Assembly: GCA_903847095.1 (NCBI GenBank)
Contig: CAINCQ010000002.1
Span: 1-34,549 of the forward strand
DNA: 34,549 nucleotides
Source of the DNA: an uncultured bacterium
GTDB lineage: Bacteria > Patescibacteriota > Minisyncoccia > Minisyncoccales > UBA5738
Direction of reading: 5' to 3'
This document shows positions 26,227-34,549 of the stretch, piece by piece (within the stretch, counting starts at the first letter, position 1; the number at the start of each line of letters is the position of its first letter). Made by a program: the position numbers and the translations under genes. The notes under the pieces are model-generated. The model had not been told where the DNA came from and did not search any database. It saw only the letters and a list, made by a program, of their open reading frames with translations.

Positions 26227-26742
26227 ATGAAGAAACTGGATAATATTGATATATTGGGTTCGGATGGAAAGCCCGCGCCGCCGAATGTCAAAAAGGAACT
26301 CATTGTTTTACTGGCGTCTTTTGATCTTTGCGTTAACGGGAACGGATTGCCGTATGAAGCCCTGGAAATTGCCCGCGTGCTTTCCGCGTTTTTTGCGGAA
26401 AATAAAGTTTCCTGCAAACCCGGCTGTTCTTTTCCGGATTGGGCCGACGCGCTGGTAAAGTTTTATTTGGCCAATGGCATGATCAAGATGGCGATTGAAG
26501 CCACTGCGATTCGCGGCCGGCCTCTGGACGTAAAAGAACTGGATATCTATCGCTTGGCCCTTGTCAAAAAAAAGGCCTATCAAGCCCAATGCCTTGAGTT
26601 GGCCGAGATGTTAAGCCAGACCGGAATGATCGTGCAGGCGGCAGCCGCGGCGAAGCTTGCCGGACAGAATTTACCGGATAGCAGTTTGAATTCGATACGC
26701 CAGCAAATCCTTATGGGAAATCCCAATTTGAATTGTGATTAG
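26227..26742 (+). CDS. Small helical-repeat hypothetical protein
   Basis: SD AGAGAGG; two repeats containing IRGRPLDVKELDIY and LAGQNLPDSSLNSIRQ; terminator AGAACGG-ataaag-CCGTTCT. Confidence 0.7.
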   Translation: MKKLDNIDILGSDGKPAPPNVKKELIVLLASFDLCVNGNGLPYEALEIARVLSAFFAENKVSCKPGCSFPDWADALVKFYLANGMIKMAIEATAIRGRPLDVKELDIYRLALVKKKAYQAQCLELAEMLSQTGMIVQAAAAAKLAGQNLPDSSLNSIRQQILMGNPNLNCD

Positions 26743-26891
26743 AACGGATAAAGCCGTTCTTTTTTGTTATCGGCTCCGCGCCTTAGCGTTGCGCCAAGGG
26801 AGAACAACAGTGTTGTTATCACGTCTTTTGGTTGATTTTTTGGGAGAAAAGGATTACGATTCCGACAGTTTTACCAAAGAGGTGTTGCTTG

Positions 26892-27377
26892 ATGCAATTG
26901 GAAAAGGATTTGCCGTTGAAAATGGAAAAAAAAGACTTGGAACGCCTGGCGGCCATCGATGAATTGTTCGATGTTTGTATCGAAGAAGGTCTTGAACGGA
27001 TATGTTTGCAGCTGGCCGATCTGGGCATATCGAAGAAAAAAATCGATCTTATGATCGAAATTTATCTTAATGCCGAAGACGCCGTACTGGAAGAAAGCGC
27101 AATTCTTAAAAAATGCTTGAATCTGGCGCAGAAAGGCGCATCGGCCAGATCGATTGAGCTGATCATTGCCAAGTGCCTTAAGCTGGGCAAACTGGAATAC
27201 CTTCCCGCCTTGCTTACGGTTGCCGGGCGCCAGCTTACCGTTGAAGAAATCGAATCAATTCACAAACATGTTCCGGCTTGGATTGAAATGAATAGGAAAT
27301 TTGCCCAAGGAATGCAAAATTTAAATACTTCCCTGGAACGTTTTCACGACAGTTTGGTTAGCGTGAAAAAAGGATAA
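26892..27377 (+). CDS. Small helical-repeat hypothetical protein, related to 26227 and 31141 proteins
   Basis: SD AAAGAGGTG 7 nt before ATG 26892; VAGRQLTVEEIESI motif; terminator GAACGG-ataaaa-CCGTTC. The track start 26832 lacks an SD. Confidence 0.65.
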   Translation: MQLEKDLPLKMEKKDLERLAAIDELFDVCIEEGLERICLQLADLGISKKKIDLMIEIYLNAEDAVLEESAILKKCLNLAQKGASARSIELIIAKCLKLGKLEYLPALLTVAGRQLTVEEIESIHKHVPAWIEMNRKFAQGMQNLNTSLERFHDSLVSVKKG

Positions 27378-27426
27378 AAACCAGAGAACGGATAAAACCG
27401 TTCTTTTTTGTCGCTTTTTTTGTTTT

Positions 27427-28758
27427 TTATCTTTTCGCGGTTGGTTTTAGCCAGAATAACAAAAAAACCGAAACCAGGCAGAGGATTCCCGCGATCAAAA
27501 AGGAATCGGAATAGTTTCCAATTTCAAGGGACTTGGAAAGAATGGCGCCGGATTTATCGATTGCTTGGTAGGTCCACGTGTGTACGTCTTTGATCAGTTT
27601 TGGCGCCAGCCACGGTCCGAACAAGCCCCCGGCGCCATAAGCCGTGAACATCAATCCGTAATTCGCGCCCACGTTTTTTACGCCGAAACGATCAGCGGTT
27701 AGGGCGGGATAAAGGGCGAGAAAGCCGCCGAAACAAAAACCAACGGTTGCCACCGCGGCCATGAATAGAGGATAAGTTGAAAATGAATTCAGGGAGAACA
27801 TCGCTAACGCGCACAAGACAAAGATCACCGCTAAAGTTTTCTCGCGTCCGATACTGTCGGAAGCCTTGCCCCAAATGATCCGCCCCAGGCTGTTAAAGAT
27901 CGATACGGCTATGACCGCTGTCACGCCCGCAGTCAGAACTCCGGAAATTACTTCGCCAGGTATCATTGCCCACAAGTTGGGAAATCCGGCGGCGGAGATC
28001 GATTGCCAGATATTGGTAATATTCATGATCACCAGCAGTCCCGCGGTGCACCCGGAAAAATAAGTAGCCCATAATATCCAAAACTGGCGCGTTTTCAGCA
28101 TTTCTTTGGGAGTGAATTCCCTCACGGAGCTGGTGTTGGCGTTCGTAACTTTGGGCGTCCATCCCGCGGGGCAGTAGCCGGCGGGAGGATTGGTCATTAC
28201 GCGGGATCCGACGATGATCGCGAAAAAAAAGATTAAACCAAGGTAAGCGAACGTATCCATGATACCGTTAGCGGAAATAAAATAGTTGGCCAATGGCGTA
28301 AAGATCAGACCGCCGGCGCCGAATCCCGCCACTGCCAAGCCGGTGATGAAACCGCGTTTGTCGGGAAACCACTTGATGCAGGTAGCGATCGGGCAGACGT
28401 AAGCCGCGCCGATGCCGATGCCGCCCAAAACCCCGAATCCGAAAACAAACTGGCCCAGCGTAGTTGCTTTGGCCGCGATCAACATTCCGACGCCCAGGAG
28501 AACGGCGCCCCAGGTGGCGGTGATTTTGGGGCCGGCCTTATCCTGAATCCGTCCCGAAACGATCATACTCAAGGCGAAAAAAGCCAGGACGATTTGGGAG
28601 GGGAGGGCGAGGTCGGTGGCCGACCAAGCCGGGAAATGGCTTTTTAAAGCCGGTTTAAAAACGCTGTAAATATAGATCGCGCCCAAGCTTGCCTGGATAA
28701 GCAAAGCGCCGGCCACCACCAGCCAGCGGTTAAAAGTAATTCCGGGTGTTGTAAGCAT
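27427..28758 (-). CDS. MFS transporter, OFA (oxalate/formate antiporter-like) family
   Basis: NRWLVVAGALLIQASLGAIYIYSVFKPAL...GIGIGAAYVCPIATCIKWFPDKRGFITGLAVAGFGAGG; 12-TM style. Confidence 0.88.
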   Translation of the reverse strand: MLTTPGITFNRWLVVAGALLIQASLGAIYIYSVFKPALKSHFPAWSATDLALPSQIVLAFFALSMIVSGRIQDKAGPKITATWGAVLLGVGMLIAAKATTLGQFVFGFGVLGGIGIGAAYVCPIATCIKWFPDKRGFITGLAVAGFGAGGLIFTPLANYFISANGIMDTFAYLGLIFFFAIIVGSRVMTNPPAGYCPAGWTPKVTNANTSSVREFTPKEMLKTRQFWILWATYFSGCTAGLLVIMNITNIWQSISAAGFPNLWAMIPGEVISGVLTAGVTAVIAVSIFNSLGRIIWGKASDSIGREKTLAVIFVLCALAMFSLNSFSTYPLFMAAVATVGFCFGGFLALYPALTADRFGVKNVGANYGLMFTAYGAGGLFGPWLAPKLIKDVHTWTYQAIDKSGAILSKSLEIGNYSDSFLIAGILCLVSVFLLFWLKPTAKR

Positions 28759-28875
28759 ATTGTTCCTATTTTATCAGATTGATGGTGATAGGCAATGAAT
28801 CGCGCCAGACCGTTTTTTTGTAAACTTTTGTTAAAGTAAATACAATCGAATATAATATAAAAAGGGTTATAAATT

Positions 28876-31068
28876 TTGCGGTATGTATTTCGTAAATCAG
28901 GGTATATGATCGCGTTTTATTCATTTTCGGGAAAACCTATGATCATGATCGGAAAAACAAAAAAAAGAATGGCGGAATTGTTGAAAAAAGACAGCGTCAA
29001 ACTATTTTTATCGACCTGCCTGGCTTTGTTCATGGAGCTGGCGGTTATTCGCTGGGTATCTTCGGAGATCAGAATCTTTTCTTTTTTGAAAAACATCCCT
29101 TTGATCATGGCTTTTTTGGGTTTGGGGCTTGGGGTTATGCTTGAGAAAAAGAAGGCCAGCATTAAACCCGTTTTGGTTTACGTGATAGCGGGTTTCGCGA
29201 TCATTTTGGCCTTGGCCCCGTTTTTGTCGATATCCGATATTCCGATCCCGACCCAAGGCAACGACCTTTGGATCTGGGGTTCTTCGGAGAGCGGTTTTAA
29301 CGCTTTCCGGTCTTCACTAATGGTTTCTTTGTTTTTTAATTTCATTTACGCGGCATGCGTGGTTCTTTTCATCACCCTTATTTTCATCACTTTTTTCGGG
29401 ATAGGAGAGATCATCCATGAACAGTTGAAGAACTTCAAATCTTTGAAAGCTTACAGTATCGATCTTTTAGGCAGTATCACCGGGGTGATAATGTTTACGG
29501 TCCTTTCCTTTTTCCAGCTTTCCCCTTTTTGGTGGCTGCTGGTGGGTTTTTCGATCTTGTTTATGCTTTATCCTCCGTCGTCCCGTTCTTTGGCCGCGGC
29601 CGTTTTGGCGCTGGTCGTTACGGCCGGGGGCGTAAGCGTGGCCTATTGGTCGCCCTACTACCGGATAGAAATGACAAAAGTTTATGACAGCGTTTCATCC
29701 GGCGTTTTTTATTATTCATTGAACGTGAATCATGCCTATCATCAGCATATGGCCGATTATTCCGCCGGATTTTTTGAAAAACATCCCGATTCCGGGCTTA
29801 AAACCACAGCCGATTCGTATAATTTGCCCTACAAATTCATCAATAATGCCGGCCGTACCCTTATTGTCGGGGCGGGCGCCGGCAATGACGTTGCCGCGGC
29901 CTTGCGTCACAACGCCAGCCAGGTGGACGCGGTCGAGATCGATCCCAAGCTTATTGAATTAGGGAAAGAATTCCACCCCGAAAAACCTTATGACAGTGAA
30001 AAGGTAAACGTTTACGTTGATGATGCGCGGAGCTTTTTTGAAAAAAACGACAATCAATACGATACGATCGTCTACGGCCTGCTCGATTCCCATACGGCCG
30101 CGTCCGCTTTTTCCAATATCAGGCTCGATAATTATGTTTATACTATCGAAAGTTTTAAAGCGGCGAAAAGCCATTTGAAAGAGGGCGGTACGCTGGTTTT
30201 GAGTTTCGCGGCCGGAGAACCTTGGATTTTGGCGCGGATATCCGCGATGCTTGAACAAACCTTCGGATACGAGCCGCTGGTATTCAAAAGGCCCAGCGGC
30301 GGGGACGGGGGAGTGTTCATTATCGGCAGCGCGCTCAACCTGGCTCCGCTCGGGGATCCCGATGTAAAAGACCTGGTAGTCCGGTTTCCCGCGGAGGCCA
30401 AGATCAGGATCCCGACCGACGATTGGCCGTATCTGTATTTGCTGAAGCCGTCGATACCGCTGCTGTACTTAGGGACTTTGTTTTTAGTGATCCTGGTATT
30501 TTTCGCGATCGTCTATTTTTTCATCGGAAAGGAGATTTTTTATCCGTTGCTGACTTACAAATTCGAGTACTGGCATTTCTTTTTCCTGGGCGCCGCTTTC
30601 CTTTTGATCGAGACAAAAAGCATCAGCCAGCTGGCCCTGCTTTTTGGTTCGACCTGGATCGTCAATTCGGTGGTGATCTTTGGTATTCTTTCAATGGCCT
30701 TCATTGCCAATTTGGTCGTGATGCGCAGGATCAGGATTCCTTTGTGGGCCATTTCATCCGGTCTGTTCGTTTCGCTTCTTTGCGGTTATTTTGTTCACGC
30801 CAGTTCGTTTTCCGGGGAGCCGTTCCTGACGAAATTTTTGCTGGCCGGGTTTTTCATCGCCCTGCCGATCTTTTTTTCCGGTTTGTTGTTCTCAAGCTCC
30901 TTTAGCAAGATTTCCAATGTCTCGTTCGCCTTCGGCGCCAATTTGTTCGGCGCGTTTTTCGGCGGGATCCTGGAAAACCTTTCAATGGTGATCGGTATGA
31001 ACGCGCTGGTCTTTTTGGCCATGGCTTTTTACGTCCTGGCTTTGAGATTCCGTCCGGCTAAGGGATAG
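28876..31068 (+). CDS. Polytopic membrane protein with central spermidine-synthase-like methyltransferase-fold domain
   Basis: Multiple TM helices flank TLIVGAGAGNDVAAALRHNASQVDAVEIDPKLIELGKEFHPEKPYDSEKVNVYVDDARSFF; TTGTTA-17-TATAAT promoter upstream. The start could be 28939 or later. Confidence 0.82.
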   Translation: MRYVFRKSGYMIAFYSFSGKPMIMIGKTKKRMAELLKKDSVKLFLSTCLALFMELAVIRWVSSEIRIFSFLKNIPLIMAFLGLGLGVMLEKKKASIKPVLVYVIAGFAIILALAPFLSISDIPIPTQGNDLWIWGSSESGFNAFRSSLMVSLFFNFIYAACVVLFITLIFITFFGIGEIIHEQLKNFKSLKAYSIDLLGSITGVIMFTVLSFFQLSPFWWLLVGFSILFMLYPPSSRSLAAAVLALVVTAGGVSVAYWSPYYRIEMTKVYDSVSSGVFYYSLNVNHAYHQHMADYSAGFFEKHPDSGLKTTADSYNLPYKFINNAGRTLIVGAGAGNDVAAALRHNASQVDAVEIDPKLIELGKEFHPEKPYDSEKVNVYVDDARSFFEKNDNQYDTIVYGLLDSHTAASAFSNIRLDNYVYTIESFKAAKSHLKEGGTLVLSFAAGEPWILARISAMLEQTFGYEPLVFKRPSGGDGGVFIIGSALNLAPLGDPDVKDLVVRFPAEAKIRIPTDDWPYLYLLKPSIPLLYLGTLFLVILVFFAIVYFFIGKEIFYPLLTYKFEYWHFFFLGAAFLLIETKSISQLALLFGSTWIVNSVVIFGILSMAFIANLVVMRRIRIPLWAISSGLFVSLLCGYFVHASSFSGEPFLTKFLLAGFFIALPIFFSGLLFSSSFSKISNVSFAFGANLFGAFFGGILENLSMVIGMNALVFLAMAFYVLALRFRPAKG

Positions 31069-31140
31069 CGGTTATTTTTTTTGTTTGACTTTTCGGGTAA
31101 ATCGAATAAAATCAATCAAACTCGTTTTAGAAGTGGTGTT

Positions 31141-31602
31141 ATGGAGAGCAAGCAAGAAATTGAATTGAAAGAAGCCAAGCAGAAAGAGCTGGCGGCTTTG
31201 ATTGAAACGTACCTTCGGATGCATGCTTTTTTTGGCGCGGTTAGCCTTGCCCGGCTGGGTGTTTCCCAACCGACGTTGGATCTCATCAGAAAAGCCTGTC
31301 CGAACCAAACAAGAATCAGGATCGAATTGGCTGAAAACACGGCGAAACTCGGTTTTTTGGCAAAAATCAGCCAGGAAGATCTGGATCTTATCGTTAAAGA
31401 AAGCGTTGCGTCGGGGAACCACATTTCGCTTTTCGAGGCATTAAAATATTCGGGTCGGGAAATTACCTTGGAGGAGACCAGGCAATTAAGGGAAATTTGC
31501 GAAGCCAATATTAATCTGATCGGGCCGCAGGTTTTGAAAATCGAAGAGTTATTGCAGAAAGCCGATTTTTTATTAATTCAGGCTGCGGGCAGGTCGCGAT
31601 AG
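31141..31602 (+). CDS. Small helical-repeat hypothetical protein
   Basis: MESKQEIELKEAKQKELAALIETYL...YSGREITLEETRQLREI; TTGACT-16-TAAAAT promoter; terminator AGAACGG-ataaa-CCGTTCT overlaps the stop. Confidence 0.65.
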   Translation: MESKQEIELKEAKQKELAALIETYLRMHAFFGAVSLARLGVSQPTLDLIRKACPNQTRIRIELAENTAKLGFLAKISQEDLDLIVKESVASGNHISLFEALKYSGREITLEETRQLREICEANINLIGPQVLKIEELLQKADFLLIQAAGRSR

Positions 31603-31666
31603 AACGGATAAACCGTTCTTTTTTCTTGTAATTTCGCCTGTTTTTGATAAAGTGATAATGTCTTTC

Positions 31667-31739
31667 GGGCCTTTAGCTCAGTTGGTAGAGCGCCTCATTT
31701 GCATTGAGGAGGTCACCGGTTCGAGTCCGGTAAGGTCCA
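31667..31739 (+). tRNA. tRNA-Ala (UGC), CCA not encoded
   Basis: GGGCCTT/AAGGTCC with G3:U70; anticodon arm CCTCA-TTTGCAT-TGAGG; T arm ACCGG-TTCGAGT-CCGGT; followed by CAT rather than CCA. Confidence 0.95.
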
Positions 31740-33254
31740 CATTTGACGATTAACAGTTAAAAAATCGCACGGCCCGCCTACGGCGGGCGTTTGTTTTGCC
31801 CGGCTCTCCCCTTGATTTTGAAGGTAATTCCACGGCGATTTCAATTCCACGGCGAATGTTTGGTTCTCAATTTTGCGGTCCGAGCCGATATTTTCAAGAA
31901 ATGCGCGCATTTCTTGAAAATTGTTACCGGAGGCCAGTATTTGTGCTTGATTTGCTTCTAAAATCCAGTTCCGGGCGAGTTCGAGCCAACGATAACTATC
32001 TCTCTGGAAATCAGCCATTTTTTCCTCAATATCCTTTTTTTGAGCCATCAGTTTATTCTTTCTTTCCCGATATTCCGGGAGTTCAAAGCTGCTGTCCAGA
32101 TAAGCATCAGTCAAGCGGGAGATTTTTAATTTTACGCCCGAAAGTTCATTTTTTAGCTTTTGGGTAAAAAGCTTGGAAGGCTGGCGGCCTTCAATTTCCC
32201 ATTGGCTCAATCTTTCAAGATATTTGTCGCGCCATTCATCGGATAGGGAAACGGTTTTAATAAAATCTTTGACTTGTTTCGCCAATTCATCTTCGCGCAC
32301 AAAACGCTGGGTGCAGTTGTGCGTTTTGCTTTTGCGGCTACAACGATAATAAACATATTCTTTGCCGTTCTTTTTGATTTTTCTCTCAATGGTTATCGAA
32401 TAGCCGCATTCGCCGCAAATAGCAAAACTGGGAAATAAAAATCCTTTGGGCTGGCGTTTTTTGCGCGTTCGTCCGTTGGCGATCATTGCCGATTGGATTT
32501 GATCAAAAGTTTTTTTCGAGATCATCGGTTTGTGACTTCCTTGATGGATTTCGCCTCGGTATTTAAAATGGCCGTAATAAAAAGGATTGGTAAGAATGTC
32601 GCTAATGGTAGACAAATGTAAAGGTTTTCCGCTTTGGTTGGCCAAGCCAACGGAAAACATTTTTTCCCGCATCGTTGTTAATGTATATTTGCCAACGGCG
32701 TAAGCCTCCAAACATTCTCTAACTTTTTTAAAAGTCTTTATATCCGGCTCAATGGTTCTTAGTTTGGGTTCGTTGAAATATCCCAAAGGAGCTTTTGCCG
32801 ACAGTTCGCCGCGCCGTATCTTTTGGCGTATCCCGCGCAAAATGTTCTCCCGAAGGTTGTCGGTGTAATACTTGGCCTGCCCAAATGCCACGGAAAGCAT
32901 GAATTTGCCCTGCGGGGTCGGTTCAAACCAGAAAGTGGGGAATCGTAAGGAAACGATCTTTCCGGTGTCTACAAGGTATATAATCCGCCCACCGTCGATG
33001 CTATTTCGCGCCAATCTGTCCGGGTGCCACGCCAAAATGCCTATACCATCCGCTTTTTCGATTTTTTCCATCATTTCTCCGAATTTCTCACGGCCCGGGA
33101 TCTTTGCACTTTTGGATTCGGTGATCTCTTCGATAACATTCAAGCCATCCTTATGAGCAAATTCCCGAAGCTCGAAAAGCTGTGCCTCTATACTCATTAT
33201 CTGATGATCTTCGTCCTCGGTAGATTTTCGAGCGTAAAGAAAATATTGAAGCAT
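31713..33254 (-). CDS. Large serine recombinase / site-specific integrase
   Basis: YARKSTEDEDHQIMSIEAQ...GILAWHPDRLARNSIDGGRII resolvase domain, recombinase domain, zinc ribbon CGECGYSI...YRCSRKSKTHNC, coiled coil. The C-terminus reads into the tRNA-Ala gene. Confidence 0.92.
   Translation of the reverse strand: MLQYFLYARKSTEDEDHQIMSIEAQLFELREFAHKDGLNVIEEITESKSAKIPGREKFGEMMEKIEKADGIGILAWHPDRLARNSIDGGRIIYLVDTGKIVSLRFPTFWFEPTPQGKFMLSVAFGQAKYYTDNLRENILRGIRQKIRRGELSAKAPLGYFNEPKLRTIEPDIKTFKKVRECLEAYAVGKYTLTTMREKMFSVGLANQSGKPLHLSTISDILTNPFYYGHFKYRGEIHQGSHKPMISKKTFDQIQSAMIANGRTRKKRQPKGFLFPSFAICGECGYSITIERKIKKNGKEYVYYRCSRKSKTHNCTQRFVREDELAKQVKDFIKTVSLSDEWRDKYLERLSQWEIEGRQPSKLFTQKLKNELSGVKLKISRLTDAYLDSSFELPEYRERKNKLMAQKKDIEEKMADFQRDSYRWLELARNWILEANQAQILASGNNFQEMRAFLENIGSDRKIENQTFAVELKSPWNYLQNQGESRAKQTPAVGGPCDFLTVNRQMWTLPDSNR
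31890..31921. repeat. Perfect 32-bp palindrome
   Basis: ATTTTCAAGAAATGCG|CGCATTTCTTGAAAAT, fully self-complementary. Confidence 0.95.
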
Positions 33255-33316
33255 AGTGTGTATATGTAACTTATAGTCTGTAGTCTTATTTTATACAATT
33301 GTTAGAATAAAGCAAA

Positions 33317-33529
33317 ATGGAAGACGACATTCAACTAAAATTAGGGAAGAGAATTAAAGCTCTAAGAAACTTAAAAGGTGTTTCTCAGGAAGTGCTTGCT
33401 TTGCATTCCGGCCTTCATAGGACATATATTAGCGACATAGAAAGAGGCGTTCGCAATGTGTCAATTAAAAATATCGAAAAAATAGCTAAAGCTTTAAATG
33501 TTAGTATCGCCGAAATCTTCAATACATAG
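33317..33529 (+). CDS. XRE-family HTH regulator (restriction-modification C-protein-like)
   Basis: KLGKRIKALRNLKGVSQEVLALHSGLHRTYISDIERGVRNVSIKNIEKIAKALNVSIAEIF. Confidence 0.88.
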   Translation: MEDDIQLKLGKRIKALRNLKGVSQEVLALHSGLHRTYISDIERGVRNVSIKNIEKIAKALNVSIAEIFNT

Positions 33530-33561
33530 GGAGACGGATTGTTACTACAGACAAAAAGTTT

Positions 33562-34549
33562 ATGGAAGATAAAATCCCGCAAAGTACGATCGATTCAATC
33601 GCTAAACATATTAGTGAACGAAATACAAAATCTTACAATATTCCTACAGTTGGCAATGAATTAAACATCGAAACGCCGCAGATATTTGAGATTATCCCAT
33701 TCAATGAAATTGATGAGGGGGAAAGAAAATTTTATGCCATAGATGGCAGCATTAATAGTCATTCATTCTATAATGGTGTTTCTGTTGGGCTTTATCGCGC
33801 GGGATATGTTTGTTTTCAGTCGGGGAAACAAGTGCGCATGAACGATCTTACCGATCCTCTAATTTTGGGCAAGTCTTATATACCGGAAAATATTTTGGTA
33901 ATTAAACAAGAACACATTGAGGCAATTTATGATGAGTTGCTAAAATTAGATCCAGTCAAAAAATTTATTGATTTTTTAGGGGGCAAACCGGAAGATATAT
34001 TTCCTTTTGGCCGTGAAGAGCTGTGTCGGTCTTTTTCTAACGTCCTTTCCTTTTGTCAGGAGGTGCTAGAATGGTCATTAGTCTATGAAATATTAAATCG
34101 CCCGGATCTTTGCGCTGGCGATTTCGTTTTGTTCGATGGTGACTTAAGGTCTTTGCAAATCAAGCAAGATGCAATAGTTCAACTCGGCAAATTAGTTAAT
34201 GAGAAAAAAGTCTTTTTCGTGGCAATAACTAAAAATTCCCCGATTAAAATGGAACTTTCGTATACTCTTCGGCAAATCGATGATTATATGCAAGACAAGC
34301 TGAAGCCGCAATATCCATTTAACGAAAAAGATCCAAAGCGTCAAAAATTATGTTGTTGGTTTGAGGTTCCTGGATCGGTTTTAATGAACGCCTATGGTTC
34401 GTCTGGTGGGATGTTTGTTCGTAAAGCAATAAAAGGAGGTCGTGGCGTTGGTTTATTCTTCGCGGCAAGGCTTGATTATGTTGAGAAACTTCAAAATTAT
34501 GATTGGGTTATTGCTGACGTAAATATTTTTGATGCTATTCCGGGTATAG
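33562..34549 (+). CDS. NurA-like nuclease domain protein, 3' truncated by window
   Basis: Open frame to window end (absent from ORF track): RKFYAIDGSINSHSFYNGVSVGLYRAGYVCF...GDFVLFDGDLRSLQ...KVFFVAITKNSPIK...GRGVGLFFAARLDYV, resembling NurA DGS/DG-motif architecture. Confidence 0.6.
   Translation, partial: MEDKIPQSTIDSIAKHISERNTKSYNIPTVGNELNIETPQIFEIIPFNEIDEGERKFYAIDGSINSHSFYNGVSVGLYRAGYVCFQSGKQVRMNDLTDPLILGKSYIPENILVIKQEHIEAIYDELLKLDPVKKFIDFLGGKPEDIFPFGREELCRSFSNVLSFCQEVLEWSLVYEILNRPDLCAGDFVLFDGDLRSLQIKQDAIVQLGKLVNEKKVFFVAITKNSPIKMELSYTLRQIDDYMQDKLKPQYPFNEKDPKRQKLCCWFEVPGSVLMNAYGSSGGMFVRKAIKGGRGVGLFFAARLDYVEKLQNYDWVIADVNIFDAIPGI

Larger units (their letters stand above)
31667..34549. mobile_element. 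Left end of an integrative element at tRNA-Ala (extends past the window)
   Basis: Serine recombinase abutting tRNA-Ala, XRE regulator, NurA-like gene, and an apparently more AT-rich composition toward the right edge. Confidence 0.65.

Overview
The window looks like a chromosomal segment of a Candidate Phyla Radiation (Patescibacteria, probably Parcubacteria-like) bacterium; the lineage is inferred from the 16S style and protein families. It opens with the 3' end of a divergent 16S rRNA with no linked 23S, and the canonical anti-Shine-Dalgarno CCTCC appears to be missing. Next come small genes, a promoter-driven structured ncRNA candidate (~1742-2012), a YbaK-like gene plus a methyltransferase gene, and a tRNA-Ile(GAU) surrounded by tRNA-Ile fragments. 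The centre (4.7-24.7 kb) is a cell-surface locus. It holds a 4111-aa repeat protein with autotransporter-type beta repeats and ~660-bp tandem repeats, and a 584-aa paralog of its C-terminal module. A leader with a duplicated structured RNA element follows, then a membrane-anchored exported protein, a Cys-rich protein with a C-terminal dockerin, and two membrane-anchored cohesin-like proteins. This could be a cohesin/dockerin surface-assembly system. Downstream are a DUF1385-like membrane protein, a family of small helical-repeat proteins with near-identical terminators, an OFA-type MFS transporter and a membrane-embedded spermidine-synthase-like protein. The right edge enters a mobile element at tRNA-Ala(UGC): a large serine recombinase, a C-protein-like XRE regulator and a truncated NurA-like nuclease, possibly a defence cassette. 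All calls come from reading the sequence; no searches or folding were run.
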